Shown: positions 14,778-23,344 of the stretch, piece after piece
Layout of the letters: every line of letters begins with the position of its first letter
How positions within the stretch are numbered: position 1 is the stretch's first letter
Assembly: GCA_035518375.1 (NCBI GenBank)
Contig: DATIXQ010000028.1
Location: 1 to 41,022, forward strand
DNA length: 41,022 nt
Direction of reading: 5' to 3'
Source: DATJLY01 sp035518375
GTDB lineage: Bacteria; Pseudomonadota; Alphaproteobacteria; ATCC43930; CGMCC-115725
Translations under genes and position numbers: made by a program
The notes under the pieces: generated by a model
Databases searched by the model: none
What the model was told of the DNA's origin: nothing
Seen by the model: only the letters and a program-made list of their open reading frames with translations

Positions 14778-15719
14778 TCAGCGCCAGTCATCCAGGACCC
14801 AGTCCTCGGGCCCGTCATAGGCCGGCCCATAGGGCCGGTGCATGGAAACGAACGGGACATCAGTGCGGAATCCCGCCGCGCACAGGAGGCGGTAAGCGCC
14901 GATGCGCGCGGTCGCGGCGCTGGCGACGAGGCGGGTGGCGCCGCGCGATGCCGCGAAGCTCTCGCAGCCGGCGAGAATGCGGCTGAGCCGCTCATCGGCG
15001 CCGGGGCCGCGCCGCGCCATCGCAAATTTGACGAGCGCGGCGGTCGAGCCCGCATCGCTACCGGCGCCGTTGTGGCAGATGGCGAAGCCCGCGACGCGCG
15101 ATCCCTCGACAAGCGCCAGCACGTCGCCCAGCCCGCGCTCGAGCACGACCGCGATCTCGCGCGCGAGATCGAGCCCGGGATGAAGCGTCGCGGCGAGCGC
15201 GCGGCATTCCTCGGCGAGCGCGTCGCGCTCGCGCGCCGAGGAGAGTGCGATCGTCTCCGCACTGTGGGCGTCCGCCATCACCGGCTTTCCCATGATCGGC
15301 GTGAGATGGCGCGGCCAGAAATCGAACGACTGATAAAGGCGCAGATGGAGCGCGCTCTGCGGGAACGTGAAGAGGCCGGCGAGCGGCGTCTGCCAGCGCG
15401 AGGCGGTGTCGAGCGCGGCGGCGACGAGCGTGCGCGCGAGCCCGTGCCGCCACAGCTCCGGCAGCACCGCGATCGGGCCGATGACGGCGATGCTGCCCCA
15501 GCGGCTGGCGAAGGAAAGCCCCACCATCTCGCCGTCGCGCAACGCCACGGTGCCGCCCTCGGGATAGGACCAGAGGCGCGAGCCGAAGAGACCCGCATCG
15601 CCGCGGAACTGCATCGGGTCGGCGAGCCCGAACCAGGTGCCGAAGGCGCGGCGGAAGACGCTGTCCGCCGCCGCGATGTCGTCCGCACGCATCGGCCGCA
15701 GCGTAATGTCGTCGCTCAT
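14778..15719 (-). CDS. GNAT family N-acetyltransferase, tandem-domain size
   Basis: A 313-residue protein, twice the size of one GNAT domain. The N-terminal half starts ITLRPMRADDIAAADSVFRRA and holds the acetyl-CoA-binding region IAVLPELWRHGLARTLVAAAL (around residues 85-105), close to the V-x-P-x-x-R-x-x-G-x-G/A motif. The C-terminal half has GDVLALVEGSRVAGFAICHNG and ends with FRTDVPFVSMHRPYGP, a second GNAT-like part that may have lost catalysis. The substrate is unknown. Start ATG 15719 lies 11 bases from a family A repeat that occupies most of the divergent interval to the Lrp regulator gene. Confidence 0.82.
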   Translation of the reverse strand: MSDDITLRPMRADDIAAADSVFRRAFGTWFGLADPMQFRGDAGLFGSRLWSYPEGGTVALRDGEMVGLSFASRWGSIAVIGPIAVLPELWRHGLARTLVAAALDTASRWQTPLAGLFTFPQSALHLRLYQSFDFWPRHLTPIMGKPVMADAHSAETIALSSARERDALAEECRALAATLHPGLDLAREIAVVLERGLGDVLALVEGSRVAGFAICHNGAGSDAGSTAALVKFAMARRGPGADERLSRILAGCESFAASRGATRLVASAATARIGAYRLLCAAGFRTDVPFVSMHRPYGPAYDGPEDWVLDDWR

Positions 15720-15730
15720 GGGGCTACCAA

Positions 15731-15798
15731 TGTCATTGCGAGCGCAGCGAAGCAATCCCCCATGAGATTGCTTCGTCGCTTTGCTCCTCGCAATGACA
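15731..15798. repeat. Repeat family A, copy 2
   Basis: TGTCATTGCGAGCGCAGCG through CTCCTCGCAATGACA, imperfect palindrome. It fills the divergent region between the GNAT gene and the Lrp gene, so one or both promoters must overlap it or lie in the 54 bases beside it. Confidence 0.85.
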
Positions 15799-15852
15799 GC
15801 AACAAAGAGCCACCAATGGCGCGGCGATTGCGAAATCTGTACCCTTGCACAC

Positions 15853-16350
15853 ATGCCGGCAGCACGGCGCCCGCGCGGCCTCGATGCGATCGACGTCAAG
15901 ATCCTGGCGGCGCTGCAGCGCGACGGACGCATGACTTATGACGCGCTCGCGGCCCGCGTCGGCTTGACGCCGCGCCCGTGTCTCGAGCGCGTGCGCCGCC
16001 TCACCGCCGCCGGCATCATCACCGGCTTCAGCGCCGGCATCGACATCGACCGCCTGTCGCGGCCGGTGACGGTGATCTCGGAGATCGCGCTCGACAGCGG
16101 CGCGCGCCGCGACCAGATCGAGCGGCGCCTGCGCGCCATCGACGAGATCGTCGAATGCTGGGAGGTGAGCGGCGCCTTCGACTATGTCGCGCGCATCGTG
16201 ACATCCGACCTGGCGCGCTACGAGGAGCTGACTTCGGAGCTGCTCGATGGCGGCCTCGGCGTCGGGCGCATCGTCAGCCATATCGTGCTGCGCCCGGTCA
16301 GGCGATTCGCGGGCTACCCGGCGGCGCTGCTCGCGCCGCGCAGCAGATAA
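15853..16350 (+). CDS. Lrp/AsnC family transcriptional regulator
   Basis: A 165-residue regulator. An N-terminal winged helix-turn-helix (LDAIDVKILAALQRDGR, MTYDALAARVGLTPRPCLERVRRL, residues 13-55) is followed by the RAM ligand-binding domain (ISEIALDSGARRDQIERRL, VECWEVSGAFDYVARI, residues 70-150). The motif GAFDYVARIV is the usual turn that binds amino acids. ATG 15853 is preferred to an in-frame start at 15781 that lies within the repeat. It is followed by an AT-rich 115-base gap and then ornithine aminotransferase on the same strand. Lrp proteins next to arginine/ornithine genes usually sense those amino acids, so it is probably the local regulator. Confidence 0.9.
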   Translation: MPAARRPRGLDAIDVKILAALQRDGRMTYDALAARVGLTPRPCLERVRRLTAAGIITGFSAGIDIDRLSRPVTVISEIALDSGARRDQIERRLRAIDEIVECWEVSGAFDYVARIVTSDLARYEELTSELLDGGLGVGRIVSHIVLRPVRRFAGYPAALLAPRSR

Positions 16351-16465
16351 TTGCCTGAAATAACCACCAATTCGACAGATTCTGCTGTTTCCACCCCGGA
16401 GTTCGGCGGCTCCGGCGGCGTTCAATGGGCAATTAATACGCGCGTTGTTAAGAGGATGCGCGGAC
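16351..16465 (+). promoter_or_regulatory. AT-rich interval, probable promoter/Lrp-site region of the arginine operon
   Basis: This 115-base gap between the regulator and aminotransferase genes is clearly richer in A and T than its surroundings, including TTGCCTGAAATAACC near its left end and CAATTAATACGCGCG before the ribosome site AAGAGGA. Lrp-type proteins favour AT-rich sites. No clean -35/-10 pair can be assigned by eye, so the call rests on composition and position. Confidence 0.4.
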
Positions 16466-17686
16466 ATGAATTCGATCGAGCTGGAGGCCCGCTGGGCCGC
16501 CCGCAACTACGAGCCGCTCCCGGTCGTGCTGACGCGCGGCGAGGGCGCGTTCCTGTGGGACGAAAACGGCCGGCGTTATGTCGACATGATGAGCGCCTAT
16601 TCCGCCGTGAGCCACGGCCATGCGCATCCGCGCATTCTGGCCGCGCTCGAGGCGCAGGCGCGGCGCCTTGCCGTATCCTCGCGGGCCTATCACAGCGACC
16701 GGCTCGGTCCGTTCCTGGCGAAGCTCTGCGCCGTCACCGGCATGGACGCGGCGCTGCCGATGAACACCGGCGCCGAAGCGGTCGAGACCGCGATCAAGGC
16801 GGCGCGCCGCTGGGGTTATCGCGTCAAGGGGATCGCGCCCGACCGCGCCGAGATCATCGTTGCGGAGGGAAATTTCCACGGCCGCACCACGACCATCGTG
16901 GGATTCTCGAGCGAGCCTTCCTATCGCGACGGGTTCGGGCCGTTCACGCCGGGCTTCCGCGCCGTGCCGTTCGGCGATCTCGACGCGGCGCGCAGCGCGA
17001 TCACGGCGGAGACGGCCGCGATCCTGGTCGAGCCGATCCAGGGCGAGGGCGGCATCATCATCCCGCCCGAAGGCTATCTCGCCGGCCTGCGCCGCCTCTG
17101 CGACGAGATGGGCATTCTCCTCATCTTTGATGAGGTGCAGACGGGATTGGGCCGCACCGGCCGCTGGTTCGCGTTCCAGCACGAGGACGCGATGCCGGAC
17201 GGGCTCGTGCTCGGCAAGGCGTTGGGCGGCGGTGTGCTGCCGGTCTCGGCCTTCGCCGGCAAGCGCGCGCTCATGGACGTGTTCACGCCGGGCTCGCACG
17301 GCTCGACCTTCGGCGGCAATCCGCTCGCCGCGGCCGTCGGGCTCGAGGCGCTCACGGTGATGGAAGAGGAAGGGCTCGTCGAAAAGAGCCGCGTCTTGGG
17401 CGAGCGCATGATGGCGCGGCTCCGCGCCATCGAAAGCCCGGTGCTGAAGGACGTGCGCGGGCGCGGGCTTTTGGCCGGCGCCGAGGTCGATCCGCGCTTT
17501 GCGAGCGCGCGCCTCGTCGCCGAGCGGCTCATCGAGAAGGGCGTGCTGTCGAAGGACACGCACGACACGGTCGTGCGTTTCGCGCCGCCGCTTGTGATTT
17601 CCGAGTCCGTGCTTATTTCCGCGCTCGATCGTTTTGAGGAGGTGCTGCGCGACATCGAGCGCAGCCATCTCCGTCCCGCCGCGTGA
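16466..17686 (+). CDS. rocD: Ornithine aminotransferase
   Basis: A 406-residue class III PLP aminotransferase that converts ornithine and 2-oxoglutarate to glutamate-5-semialdehyde and glutamate. Key segments: YVDMMSAYSAVSHGHAHPRI (residues 39-58), MNTGAEAVETAIKAARRWGY (99-118), the PLP-phosphate and ring motif IFDEVQTGLGRTG (220-232), and the Schiff-base lysine Lys251 in VLGKALGGGVLPVSAF. The N-terminal SHGHAHPRI and substrate-side motifs fit ornithine aminotransferase better than 4-aminobutyrate or acetylornithine enzymes. ATG 16466 follows AAGAGGA; an upstream TTG at 16445 is less likely. The next gene, an arginine dihydrolase candidate, starts 29 bases later and supplies ornithine. Confidence 0.9.
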   Translation: MNSIELEARWAARNYEPLPVVLTRGEGAFLWDENGRRYVDMMSAYSAVSHGHAHPRILAALEAQARRLAVSSRAYHSDRLGPFLAKLCAVTGMDAALPMNTGAEAVETAIKAARRWGYRVKGIAPDRAEIIVAEGNFHGRTTTIVGFSSEPSYRDGFGPFTPGFRAVPFGDLDAARSAITAETAAILVEPIQGEGGIIIPPEGYLAGLRRLCDEMGILLIFDEVQTGLGRTGRWFAFQHEDAMPDGLVLGKALGGGVLPVSAFAGKRALMDVFTPGSHGSTFGGNPLAAAVGLEALTVMEEEGLVEKSRVLGERMMARLRAIESPVLKDVRGRGLLAGAEVDPRFASARLVAERLIEKGVLSKDTHDTVVRFAPPLVISESVLISALDRFEEVLRDIERSHLRPAA

Positions 17687-17715
17687 AGCTCATCCCGCGT
17701 AAAGGAGGAATGGCC

Positions 17716-18618
17716 ATGAAAAACGCCCCCCGCATCCTGATGTGCCGGCCGAGCCATTTCGGCGTCACTTACGCCATCAATCCGTGGATGGACCCGAAGA
17801 GCTGGGCGAGCGAGGCGAAATCGCTCGCGACCGAGGCGCGGCGCGAATGGCGCGCGCTCCACGCGCGGCTGATGGAGCTGGGCGCGGAGATCGCGCTCGT
17901 TCCGCCCGAGGCGGGCCTGCCCGATCTCGTCTTCACCGCCAACGCCGCCGTGGTGATGGACGGCAAGGCGCTGCTCGCGCGCTTCCGCCACCCCGAGCGC
18001 CAGGGCGAGGAGCCGGTCTTCCGCCGCGCCTTCGATGCGCTGAAGGCGAAGGGCGCGATCGACGAGGTGCTGGAGCTGCCCGAGGGCGTCTTCCTCGAGG
18101 GCGCGGGCGATTGCGTTTTCGACGCGACGCGGCAGCTCTACTGGATGGGATATGGGCCGCGCTCGAGCGAGAGCGCGCGGCCTCATGTCGAGACGATGCT
18201 CGGCGTCGAGACCGTGGCACTCCGGCTCGCCGACCCGCGCTTCTATCACATGGACACGGCGCTCAACCCGCTGACGCGCGGCGAGCTCATCTACGTGCCG
18301 GAAGCCTTCGCCGAAGAAGGGCTCGCCGAGATCCATGCGCGCGTCAAGCCCGAGCTGCGCATTCCGGTCGAGCCCGAGGACGCGGCTCATCTCGCCGCCA
18401 ACGCCGTGTGCATTGGCGACGCGGTCGTGATGTCGCGCTGCGGCGAGGGCTTGCGGCGCCGGCTCGAGGCGAAGGGATATCGCGTCGTCGAGACCTCGCT
18501 CGCCGCCTTCGGACGCAGCGGCGGCTCGGCCTTCTGCCTCACGCTCCGCCTCGACCTGCGCTCGCAGCCAGTGGCGGCGCAGGAAGCGCGGCGCACCGAG
18601 GCGTTTGCCGCGGCCTGA
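17716..18618 (+). CDS. Amidinotransferase-fold hydrolase, probable arginine dihydrolase (ArgZ/AgrE-like; DDAH family)
   Basis: A 300-residue enzyme of the guanidine-modifying superfamily (arginine deiminase, DDAH, arginine dihydrolase). Signatures: N-terminal LMCRPSHFGV, LPDLVFTANAAVV (residues 69-80), LEGAGDCVFD (127-136), FYHMDTALNPL with His178, and the nucleophile Cys274 in GGSAFCLTLRL. In arginine deiminases and DDAH the FTxxx motif usually carries Asp at the position held here by Asn76 (FTANA); that Asn is characteristic of arginine dihydrolases, which take arginine to ornithine, CO2 and two ammonia. The adjacent ornithine aminotransferase fits this product. The start is ATG 17716 (8 bases after AAAGGAGG) or ATG 17710. 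A dimethylarginine hydrolase is the main alternative. Confidence 0.83.
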   Translation: MKNAPRILMCRPSHFGVTYAINPWMDPKSWASEAKSLATEARREWRALHARLMELGAEIALVPPEAGLPDLVFTANAAVVMDGKALLARFRHPERQGEEPVFRRAFDALKAKGAIDEVLELPEGVFLEGAGDCVFDATRQLYWMGYGPRSSESARPHVETMLGVETVALRLADPRFYHMDTALNPLTRGELIYVPEAFAEEGLAEIHARVKPELRIPVEPEDAAHLAANAVCIGDAVVMSRCGEGLRRRLEAKGYRVVETSLAAFGRSGGSAFCLTLRLDLRSQPVAAQEARRTEAFAAA

Positions 18619-18634
18619 GGCCCGATCCTCGCAG

Positions 18635-18707
18635 CTGTCATTGCGAGCGAAGCGAAGCAATCTCCCGAGGGGGATTGCTTCGTCGCTTTCGCTCCTCGCA
18701 GTGACAG
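18635..18707. repeat. Repeat family A, copy 3
   Basis: CTGTCATTGCGAGCGAAGCG through CGCTCCTCGCAGTGACAG. First of three different repeat families stacked in the 312-base gap (18619-18930) between the arginine operon and gcvT. Confidence 0.85.
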
Positions 18708-18718
18708 TGAAAATAAGG

Positions 18719-18763
18719 CGTCATGGCCGGGCCGGCCGCGGGCCGAGTCCCGGCCATCCACGG
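18719..18763. repeat. Repeat family B, single copy
   Basis: CGTCATGGCCGGGCCGG through CCCGGCCATCCACG, the same unit as 13834-13867, sitting 11 bases after family A copy 3. Confidence 0.75.
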
Positions 18764-18787
18764 GCGTTTCTCCACCGTGAGAAATCC

Positions 18788-18911
18788 GCGTCCTTCGACT
18801 GCGCCGCGCCGCTTCGCGCCGTGGCTTCGCTCAGGATGAGGAACTTCCTTTAAGCCTCGCCAATTTGCCTCATCCTGAGCGGAGGCCCGAAGGGCCGAAG
18901 TCGAAGGACGC
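18788..18911. repeat. Repeat family C, copy 1
   Basis: A 124-base inverted repeat: GCGTCCTTCGACTGC and GCTCAGGATGAGG in the left arm, CCTCATCCTGAGCGGAGGC and GAAGTCGAAGGACGC in the right arm, around an AT-richer centre. A second copy is at 30186-30296. It ends 19 bases before the gcvT start, so the gcv promoter must overlap it, lie further up among the repeats, or be shared with the upstream operon. Confidence 0.85.
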
Positions 18912-18930
18912 AAGGTGCTATGATGCGCGC

Positions 18931-20022
18931 ATGAGCGAAGCCCTCGCGCGTACGCCGCTCCACGACCTGCATGTCTCGCTCGGCGCCAAGATGGTGCCGT
19001 TCGCGGGCTACGACATGCCGGTGCAGTACCCCGCAGGCATCCTCGCCGAGCATCTGCACACGCGGAGCGCGGCCGCGCTCTTCGACGTGTCGCATATGGG
19101 CCAGGTGCGGCTCGAAGGACCGGGCGCGGCGGCGGCGCTCGAGCGCTTGGTGCCGGGCGACATCGCCGGTCTCGGGCATGGGCGCATGCGCTACACGCTC
19201 CTCACCAACGACGCGGGCGGCATCCGCGACGACCTCATGGTGACGAGCCGCGGCGATCACCTCTTCCTCATCGTCAATGCCGCGTGCAAGGATGCCGACA
19301 TCGCGCATCTGACGCGCCACATATCGGGCGTGCGGCCGCTGCCGGAGCGCGCGCTTCTGGCGCTGCAGGGGCCGATGGCGGCAACGGTGCTGGCGCGGCT
19401 CGCGCCCGAAAGCGCGGGCCTCGCCTTCATGAGCGCCGCGCCGATGGCGCTCGCGGGCATCGCGTGCGACGTGTCGCGCTCCGGCTATACCGGCGAGGAC
19501 GGGTTCGAGATCTCGGTGCCGGGCGACGCTGCCGAAGCGCTCGCGCGGCGCCTTCTCGCCGAGCCCGAAGTGAAGCCGGCGGGATTGGGCGCGCGCGACA
19601 CGCTGCGCCTCGAGGCGGGGCTTTGCCTTTATGGCCACGACATCGACGAGACGACGACGCCGGTCGAGGCGGCGCTCACCTGGACCATCGCCAAGCGCCG
19701 GCGCGCCGAAGGCGGATATCCAGGCGCCGACGTCGTCGCACGCCAGCTCGCGCAGGGAGCACAGCGCAAGCGCGTCGGGATCAAGCCTGCCGACAAGGCG
19801 CCGGCGCGCGAGGAGACGCCGATCGTGGCGCCGGATGGGCGCACCATCGGCCGCGTGACGAGCGGCGGCTTCGGCCCATCGGTCGGCGGGCCCGTCGCCA
19901 TGGGCTATGTCGAGAGTGAATTCGCCGCGCCGGGGACCGAGCTCGGCCTCGTCGTGCGCGGCAGCACGCGGCCCGCGCGCGTCGCAACGCTGCCGTTCGT
20001 GCCGCATCGCTACAAAGCCTGA
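18931..20022 (+). CDS. gcvT: Glycine cleavage system aminomethyltransferase (T protein)
   Basis: A 363-residue folate-dependent enzyme that moves the methylene group from the lipoyl arm of GcvH to tetrahydrofolate and releases ammonia. Family signatures: LHVSLGAKMVPFAGYDMPVQ (residues 12-31), AALFDVSHMGQVRLEG (49-64), DVSRSGYTGEDGFEIS (around 183-198) and GLGARDTLRLEAGLCLYGHD (around 216-235). The C-terminal barrel includes VGIKPADKAP and PFVPHRYKA. ATG 18931 was chosen; an in-frame reading from 18865 lies in the family C repeat. First gene of gcvT-gcvH-gcvPA-gcvPB. Confidence 0.95.
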   Translation: MSEALARTPLHDLHVSLGAKMVPFAGYDMPVQYPAGILAEHLHTRSAAALFDVSHMGQVRLEGPGAAAALERLVPGDIAGLGHGRMRYTLLTNDAGGIRDDLMVTSRGDHLFLIVNAACKDADIAHLTRHISGVRPLPERALLALQGPMAATVLARLAPESAGLAFMSAAPMALAGIACDVSRSGYTGEDGFEISVPGDAAEALARRLLAEPEVKPAGLGARDTLRLEAGLCLYGHDIDETTTPVEAALTWTIAKRRRAEGGYPGADVVARQLAQGAQRKRVGIKPADKAPAREETPIVAPDGRTIGRVTSGGFGPSVGGPVAMGYVESEFAAPGTELGLVVRGSTRPARVATLPFVPHRYKA

Positions 20023-20045
20023 GGATTTCGCGAGGGAGCCCCGAG

Positions 20046-20423
20046 ATGAGCATTCTCCGCTTCACCAAGGACCACGAATGGGTGCGGGTCGAGGGCGACG
20101 AGGCGGTGATCGGCATCACCGACTATGCCCAGACGCAGCTCGGCGACATCGTATATGTCGAGCTGCCGGAGCCGGGCAAGCGCATCGAGCAAGGGAAGGA
20201 GGCAGCGGTCGTCGAATCCGTGAAGGCCGCGAGCGAGGTCTATGCGCCGGTCTCGGGCGAGGTGACGGGCGCCAACGCCGCCTTGGCCGACGATCCGGCC
20301 AAGGTCAACGCCGATCCGATGGGTGACGGCTGGTTCTTCAAGGTGAAGCTCGCGAACGCGAAGGAGCTCGATGGATTGATGGACGAGGCCGCTTATCAGA
20401 AGCTCGTCGAAGGGCTCGGCTGA
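20046..20423 (+). CDS. gcvH: Glycine cleavage system H protein
   Basis: A 125-residue lipoyl carrier. The lipoylated lysine is Lys60 in AVVESVKAASEVYAPVSGEV, in the hairpin typical of H proteins. The N-terminus FTKDHEWVRVEGDEAVIGIT and the DGWFFKVKL segment are standard. It shuttles the aminomethyl group between the P and T proteins and is reoxidised by dihydrolipoamide dehydrogenase, which is not encoded here. The ATG at 20046 follows CGAGGGAGCCCC. Its TGA overlaps the ATG of gcvPA by one base. Confidence 0.96.
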   Translation: MSILRFTKDHEWVRVEGDEAVIGITDYAQTQLGDIVYVELPEPGKRIEQGKEAAVVESVKAASEVYAPVSGEVTGANAALADDPAKVNADPMGDGWFFKVKLANAKELDGLMDEAAYQKLVEGLG

Positions 20424-21760
20424 TGCGCTACCTCTCGCTCACCGACGCCGACCGGCGTGCAATGCTCGCCGCGATCGGCGCGTCATCTGTCGAAGAACTT
20501 TACCGCGACGTGCCGAAGGCGGCGCTGCTGGACCGCCCGCTCGATCTGCCGCGCGGGCTGAGCGAGCTCGAGGTCACGCGCGAGTTGGAGAAGCTTGCGG
20601 CCAAGAACATTCCCGCCGGCAGCGTGCCGAGCTTCTTGGGCTGCGGCGCCTATCGCCATCACGTACCGGCCGCGGTCGATTATCTCGTGCAGCGCGGCGA
20701 GTTCCTGACCTCCTACACGCCCTATCAGCCCGAGATCGCGCAGGGCACGCTCCAGGCGCTCTTCGAGTATCAGACGCAGGTGGCGCTCATCACCGGCATG
20801 GAGGTGGCGAACGCCTCGCTCTATGACGGCGCGACCGCGGCCGCCGAGGGCGTGATGATGGCGAACCGCCTGACGCGCCGGACGAAGGCGGTGCTCGCCG
20901 GCAATCTTCATCCGCACTATGCCGAGACGATCGCCACATACGCGCGCTTCAACGGCTTCGAGGTTGCGGCGCGCCCGCCCGATCCTTCCGGCAACGACGA
21001 TCCGGCAGCGCTCATCGATGGCGAGACCTCGTGCGTCGTGGCGCAGAATCCCGGCTTCTTCGGTCATCTGCGCGATTTGGCGCCGCTGGCCGAGGCCTGT
21101 CACAAGGCGGGCGCGCTTTTGGTGGTGGTGGTGACCGAGCCCGTGTCCTTGGGCCTCGTGCGGCCGCCGGGGGCGATGGGCGCCGACATCGTCGCGGGCG
21201 AGGGCGCGGCCCTCGGCAATGGCCTCAATTTCGGCGGGCCCTATCTCGGCCTTTTCGCGACGCGCGACAAATACGTGCGGCAGGTGCCAGGACGGCTCGC
21301 CGGCGCGACGCACGACGCCGAGGGACGCCGCGGCTTCGTGCTGACGCTGTCCGCGCGCGAGCAGCATATCCGCCGCGAGAAGGCGACGAGCAACATCTGC
21401 ACCAATTCCGGCCTTTGCGCGCTTGCCTTCGCGATCCACATGGCGCTTCTGGGCGAAGAGGGATTCACGCGCCTCGCCGCCTTGAACCATGCCAAGGCGC
21501 GCGCGCTCGCGCAAAAATTCGCGGGCGTGCCGGGCGTCAAAATGCTCAACGACAGCTTCTTCAACGAATTCACGCTCGAATTATCACGCCCCGCTGCGCC
21601 GATCGTCGATAAGCTCGCCGCAAAGAGAATCTTGGGCGGCGTTCCTGCCTCGCGCTTCTGGCCGCAGCTTCCGAATCTGCTTCTTGTCGCCGCGACCGAG
21701 ACCAACACCGAGGACGAGATGGACGCCTTCGCCGGCGCGCTCCGGGAGGCGCTCCGATGA
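20423..21760 (+). CDS. gcvPA: Glycine dehydrogenase (decarboxylating) subunit 1
   Basis: A 445-residue N-terminal half of the split glycine decarboxylase. Typical segments: MRYLSLTDADRRAMLAAIGA, SFLGCGAYRHHVPAAVDYL (around residue 70), TSYTPYQPEIAQGTLQALFE (around 94) and EVANASLYDGATAAAEGVMM (around 126). It pairs with subunit 2 to make the PLP enzyme that decarboxylates glycine and loads GcvH. Split P proteins are common in bacteria outside the E. coli type. The start overlaps the gcvH stop (TGATG), and the end overlaps gcvPB by 4 bases. Confidence 0.95.
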   Translation: MRYLSLTDADRRAMLAAIGASSVEELYRDVPKAALLDRPLDLPRGLSELEVTRELEKLAAKNIPAGSVPSFLGCGAYRHHVPAAVDYLVQRGEFLTSYTPYQPEIAQGTLQALFEYQTQVALITGMEVANASLYDGATAAAEGVMMANRLTRRTKAVLAGNLHPHYAETIATYARFNGFEVAARPPDPSGNDDPAALIDGETSCVVAQNPGFFGHLRDLAPLAEACHKAGALLVVVVTEPVSLGLVRPPGAMGADIVAGEGAALGNGLNFGGPYLGLFATRDKYVRQVPGRLAGATHDAEGRRGFVLTLSAREQHIRREKATSNICTNSGLCALAFAIHMALLGEEGFTRLAALNHAKARALAQKFAGVPGVKMLNDSFFNEFTLELSRPAAPIVDKLAAKRILGGVPASRFWPQLPNLLLVAATETNTEDEMDAFAGALREALR

Positions 21761-23295
21761 GCGACTGGAGCAAGGCCGTCTCGGGCTTCGCGCGCGACGC
21801 TGCCGGTCCGCACGACAATCGCGGCCTCGACATCGACGAGCTTCTGCTGTTCGAGCAGGGCGAAGAAGGACGCTCTGGCGTCGATCTTCCGGCGCCCGCG
21901 GATGGCGGCGACTCTCTCGGCGGCTTGCGGCGCGCCGGCCCGATCGGTCTGCCCGGCCTGTCCGAGCCGCAGGTGGTACGCCATTTCACGCGCATCTCGC
22001 AGAAGAACTACGGCATCGACACCGGGCTCTATCCCCTGGGTTCGTGCACGATGAAGCACAATCCGCGCTTGAACGAGAAGATGGCGCGGCTGCCGGGTTT
22101 CGGCGACATCCATCCGCTGCAGCCGGTGGCGACGGTGCAGGGCGCGCTCGAGCTGATCGACCGGCTCGCGCATTGGCTCAAGGTTTTGACCGGCATGCCG
22201 GCAGTGGCGATGCCGCCCGCGGCGGGTGCCCATGGCGAGCTCTGCGGCATGATGTGCATCACCGCGGCGCTCGCGGCCAAGGGCGAGCGGCGCAAGCGCG
22301 TGCTCGTGCCGGAATCGGCGCACGGCACCAATCCCGCGACGGCGGCGACCTGCGGCTACGAGGTCGACGCCATTGCCGCGAACGAGCGTGGCCGCGTCGA
22401 TCTCGCCGCGATGAAGGCGAAGCTCGGGCCGGACGTCGCCGCCATCATGCTGACGAGCCCCAACACATGCGGGCTCTTCGAGGACGAGATGGCGGAGATC
22501 GCCGCGGCCGTCCATGCGGCGGGCGCCTATTTCTATCTCGACGGCGCCAATTTCAACGCGCTCGTCGGGCGCGTGCGGCCGGGCGATCTTGGGATCGACT
22601 GCATGCACATCAATCTGCACAAGACCTTCTCGACGCCGCACGGCGGCGGCGGTCCCGGCAGCGGCCCCGTGGTGCTGGCCAAAAGCCTCGCTGCCTACGC
22701 GCCGTTGCCGTGGGTCGTGCATGCGGGCGAGGGGTTCCGCCTCGTCGAGCACGCCGAGGGCGAGGCGGCGCAGACGATCGGGCGCATCAAGGAATTCCAC
22801 GGCCAGATGGGCATGTTCGTGCGCGCCTTGGCCTTCATGATGAGCCACGGCAGCGACGGGCTACGCAATGTCTCGGGCGACGCGGTCTTGAACGCGAATT
22901 ATCTCCTGGCGCGGTTGCAGGACGTGATGACGCCCTCATACCCGGGCCCGGCGATGCACGAGGTGCTGTTCGACGACCGCTTCCTCGACGGTACCGGCGT
23001 CACCACGCTCGATTTCGCCAAGGCCCTCATCGACGAGGGCTTCCATCCGATGACGATGTATTTTCCGCTGGTCGTGCACGGCGCGCTCCTGATCGAGCCG
23101 ACCGAGAACGAGAGCAAGGCCGGGCTCGACCGCTTCATCGCGTCGCTCCGGCGCCTGACCGAGCGCGCCAAGGCGGGCGAGGCCGAGTTCTTCCACGGCG
23201 CGCCGCATCTGGCACCGCGCCGCCGCCTCGACGAGACGACGGCGGCGCGGAAGCCCGTGCTGCGCTGGCGCCCGGAGCTGGCGGCGGCGGAGTAG
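21757..23295 (+). CDS. gcvPB: Glycine dehydrogenase (decarboxylating) subunit 2
   Basis: A 512-residue C-terminal half of glycine decarboxylase, carrying the cofactor. The PLP lysine is Lys289 in MHINLHKTFSTPHGGGGPGS. Other landmarks are HFTRISQKNYGIDTGLYPLG (residues 76-95), SCTMKHNPRLNEKMARL and SAHGTNPATAATCGYEV (188-204). It is translationally coupled to gcvPA (ATGA) and ends the four-gene operon. Downstream, after 49 bases, is a small VOC-family gene that could be transcribed with it but has no known tie to glycine cleavage. Confidence 0.95.
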   Translation: MSDWSKAVSGFARDAAGPHDNRGLDIDELLLFEQGEEGRSGVDLPAPADGGDSLGGLRRAGPIGLPGLSEPQVVRHFTRISQKNYGIDTGLYPLGSCTMKHNPRLNEKMARLPGFGDIHPLQPVATVQGALELIDRLAHWLKVLTGMPAVAMPPAAGAHGELCGMMCITAALAAKGERRKRVLVPESAHGTNPATAATCGYEVDAIAANERGRVDLAAMKAKLGPDVAAIMLTSPNTCGLFEDEMAEIAAAVHAAGAYFYLDGANFNALVGRVRPGDLGIDCMHINLHKTFSTPHGGGGPGSGPVVLAKSLAAYAPLPWVVHAGEGFRLVEHAEGEAAQTIGRIKEFHGQMGMFVRALAFMMSHGSDGLRNVSGDAVLNANYLLARLQDVMTPSYPGPAMHEVLFDDRFLDGTGVTTLDFAKALIDEGFHPMTMYFPLVVHGALLIEPTENESKAGLDRFIASLRRLTERAKAGEAEFFHGAPHLAPRRRLDETTAARKPVLRWRPELAAAE

Positions 23296-23344
23296 CTTTT
23301 TCCCGCGCGGATGAGTCCGTGAACTCTAAGAGTAGGAGCAACGA

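Noticed and set aside
13964..15262. Extended 432-residue minus-strand reading
   Set aside because: It crosses the acetyltransferase gene and lacks a ribosome site; the 247-residue version starts at a good ATG.
18619..18930. Glycine riboswitch before gcvT
   Set aside because: The gap is filled by three repeat families and no conserved aptamer-like core is visible.
23323..23333. ACTCT-A-AGAGT palindrome before the VOC gene as an operator
   Set aside because: Only five bases per arm; too short to support.
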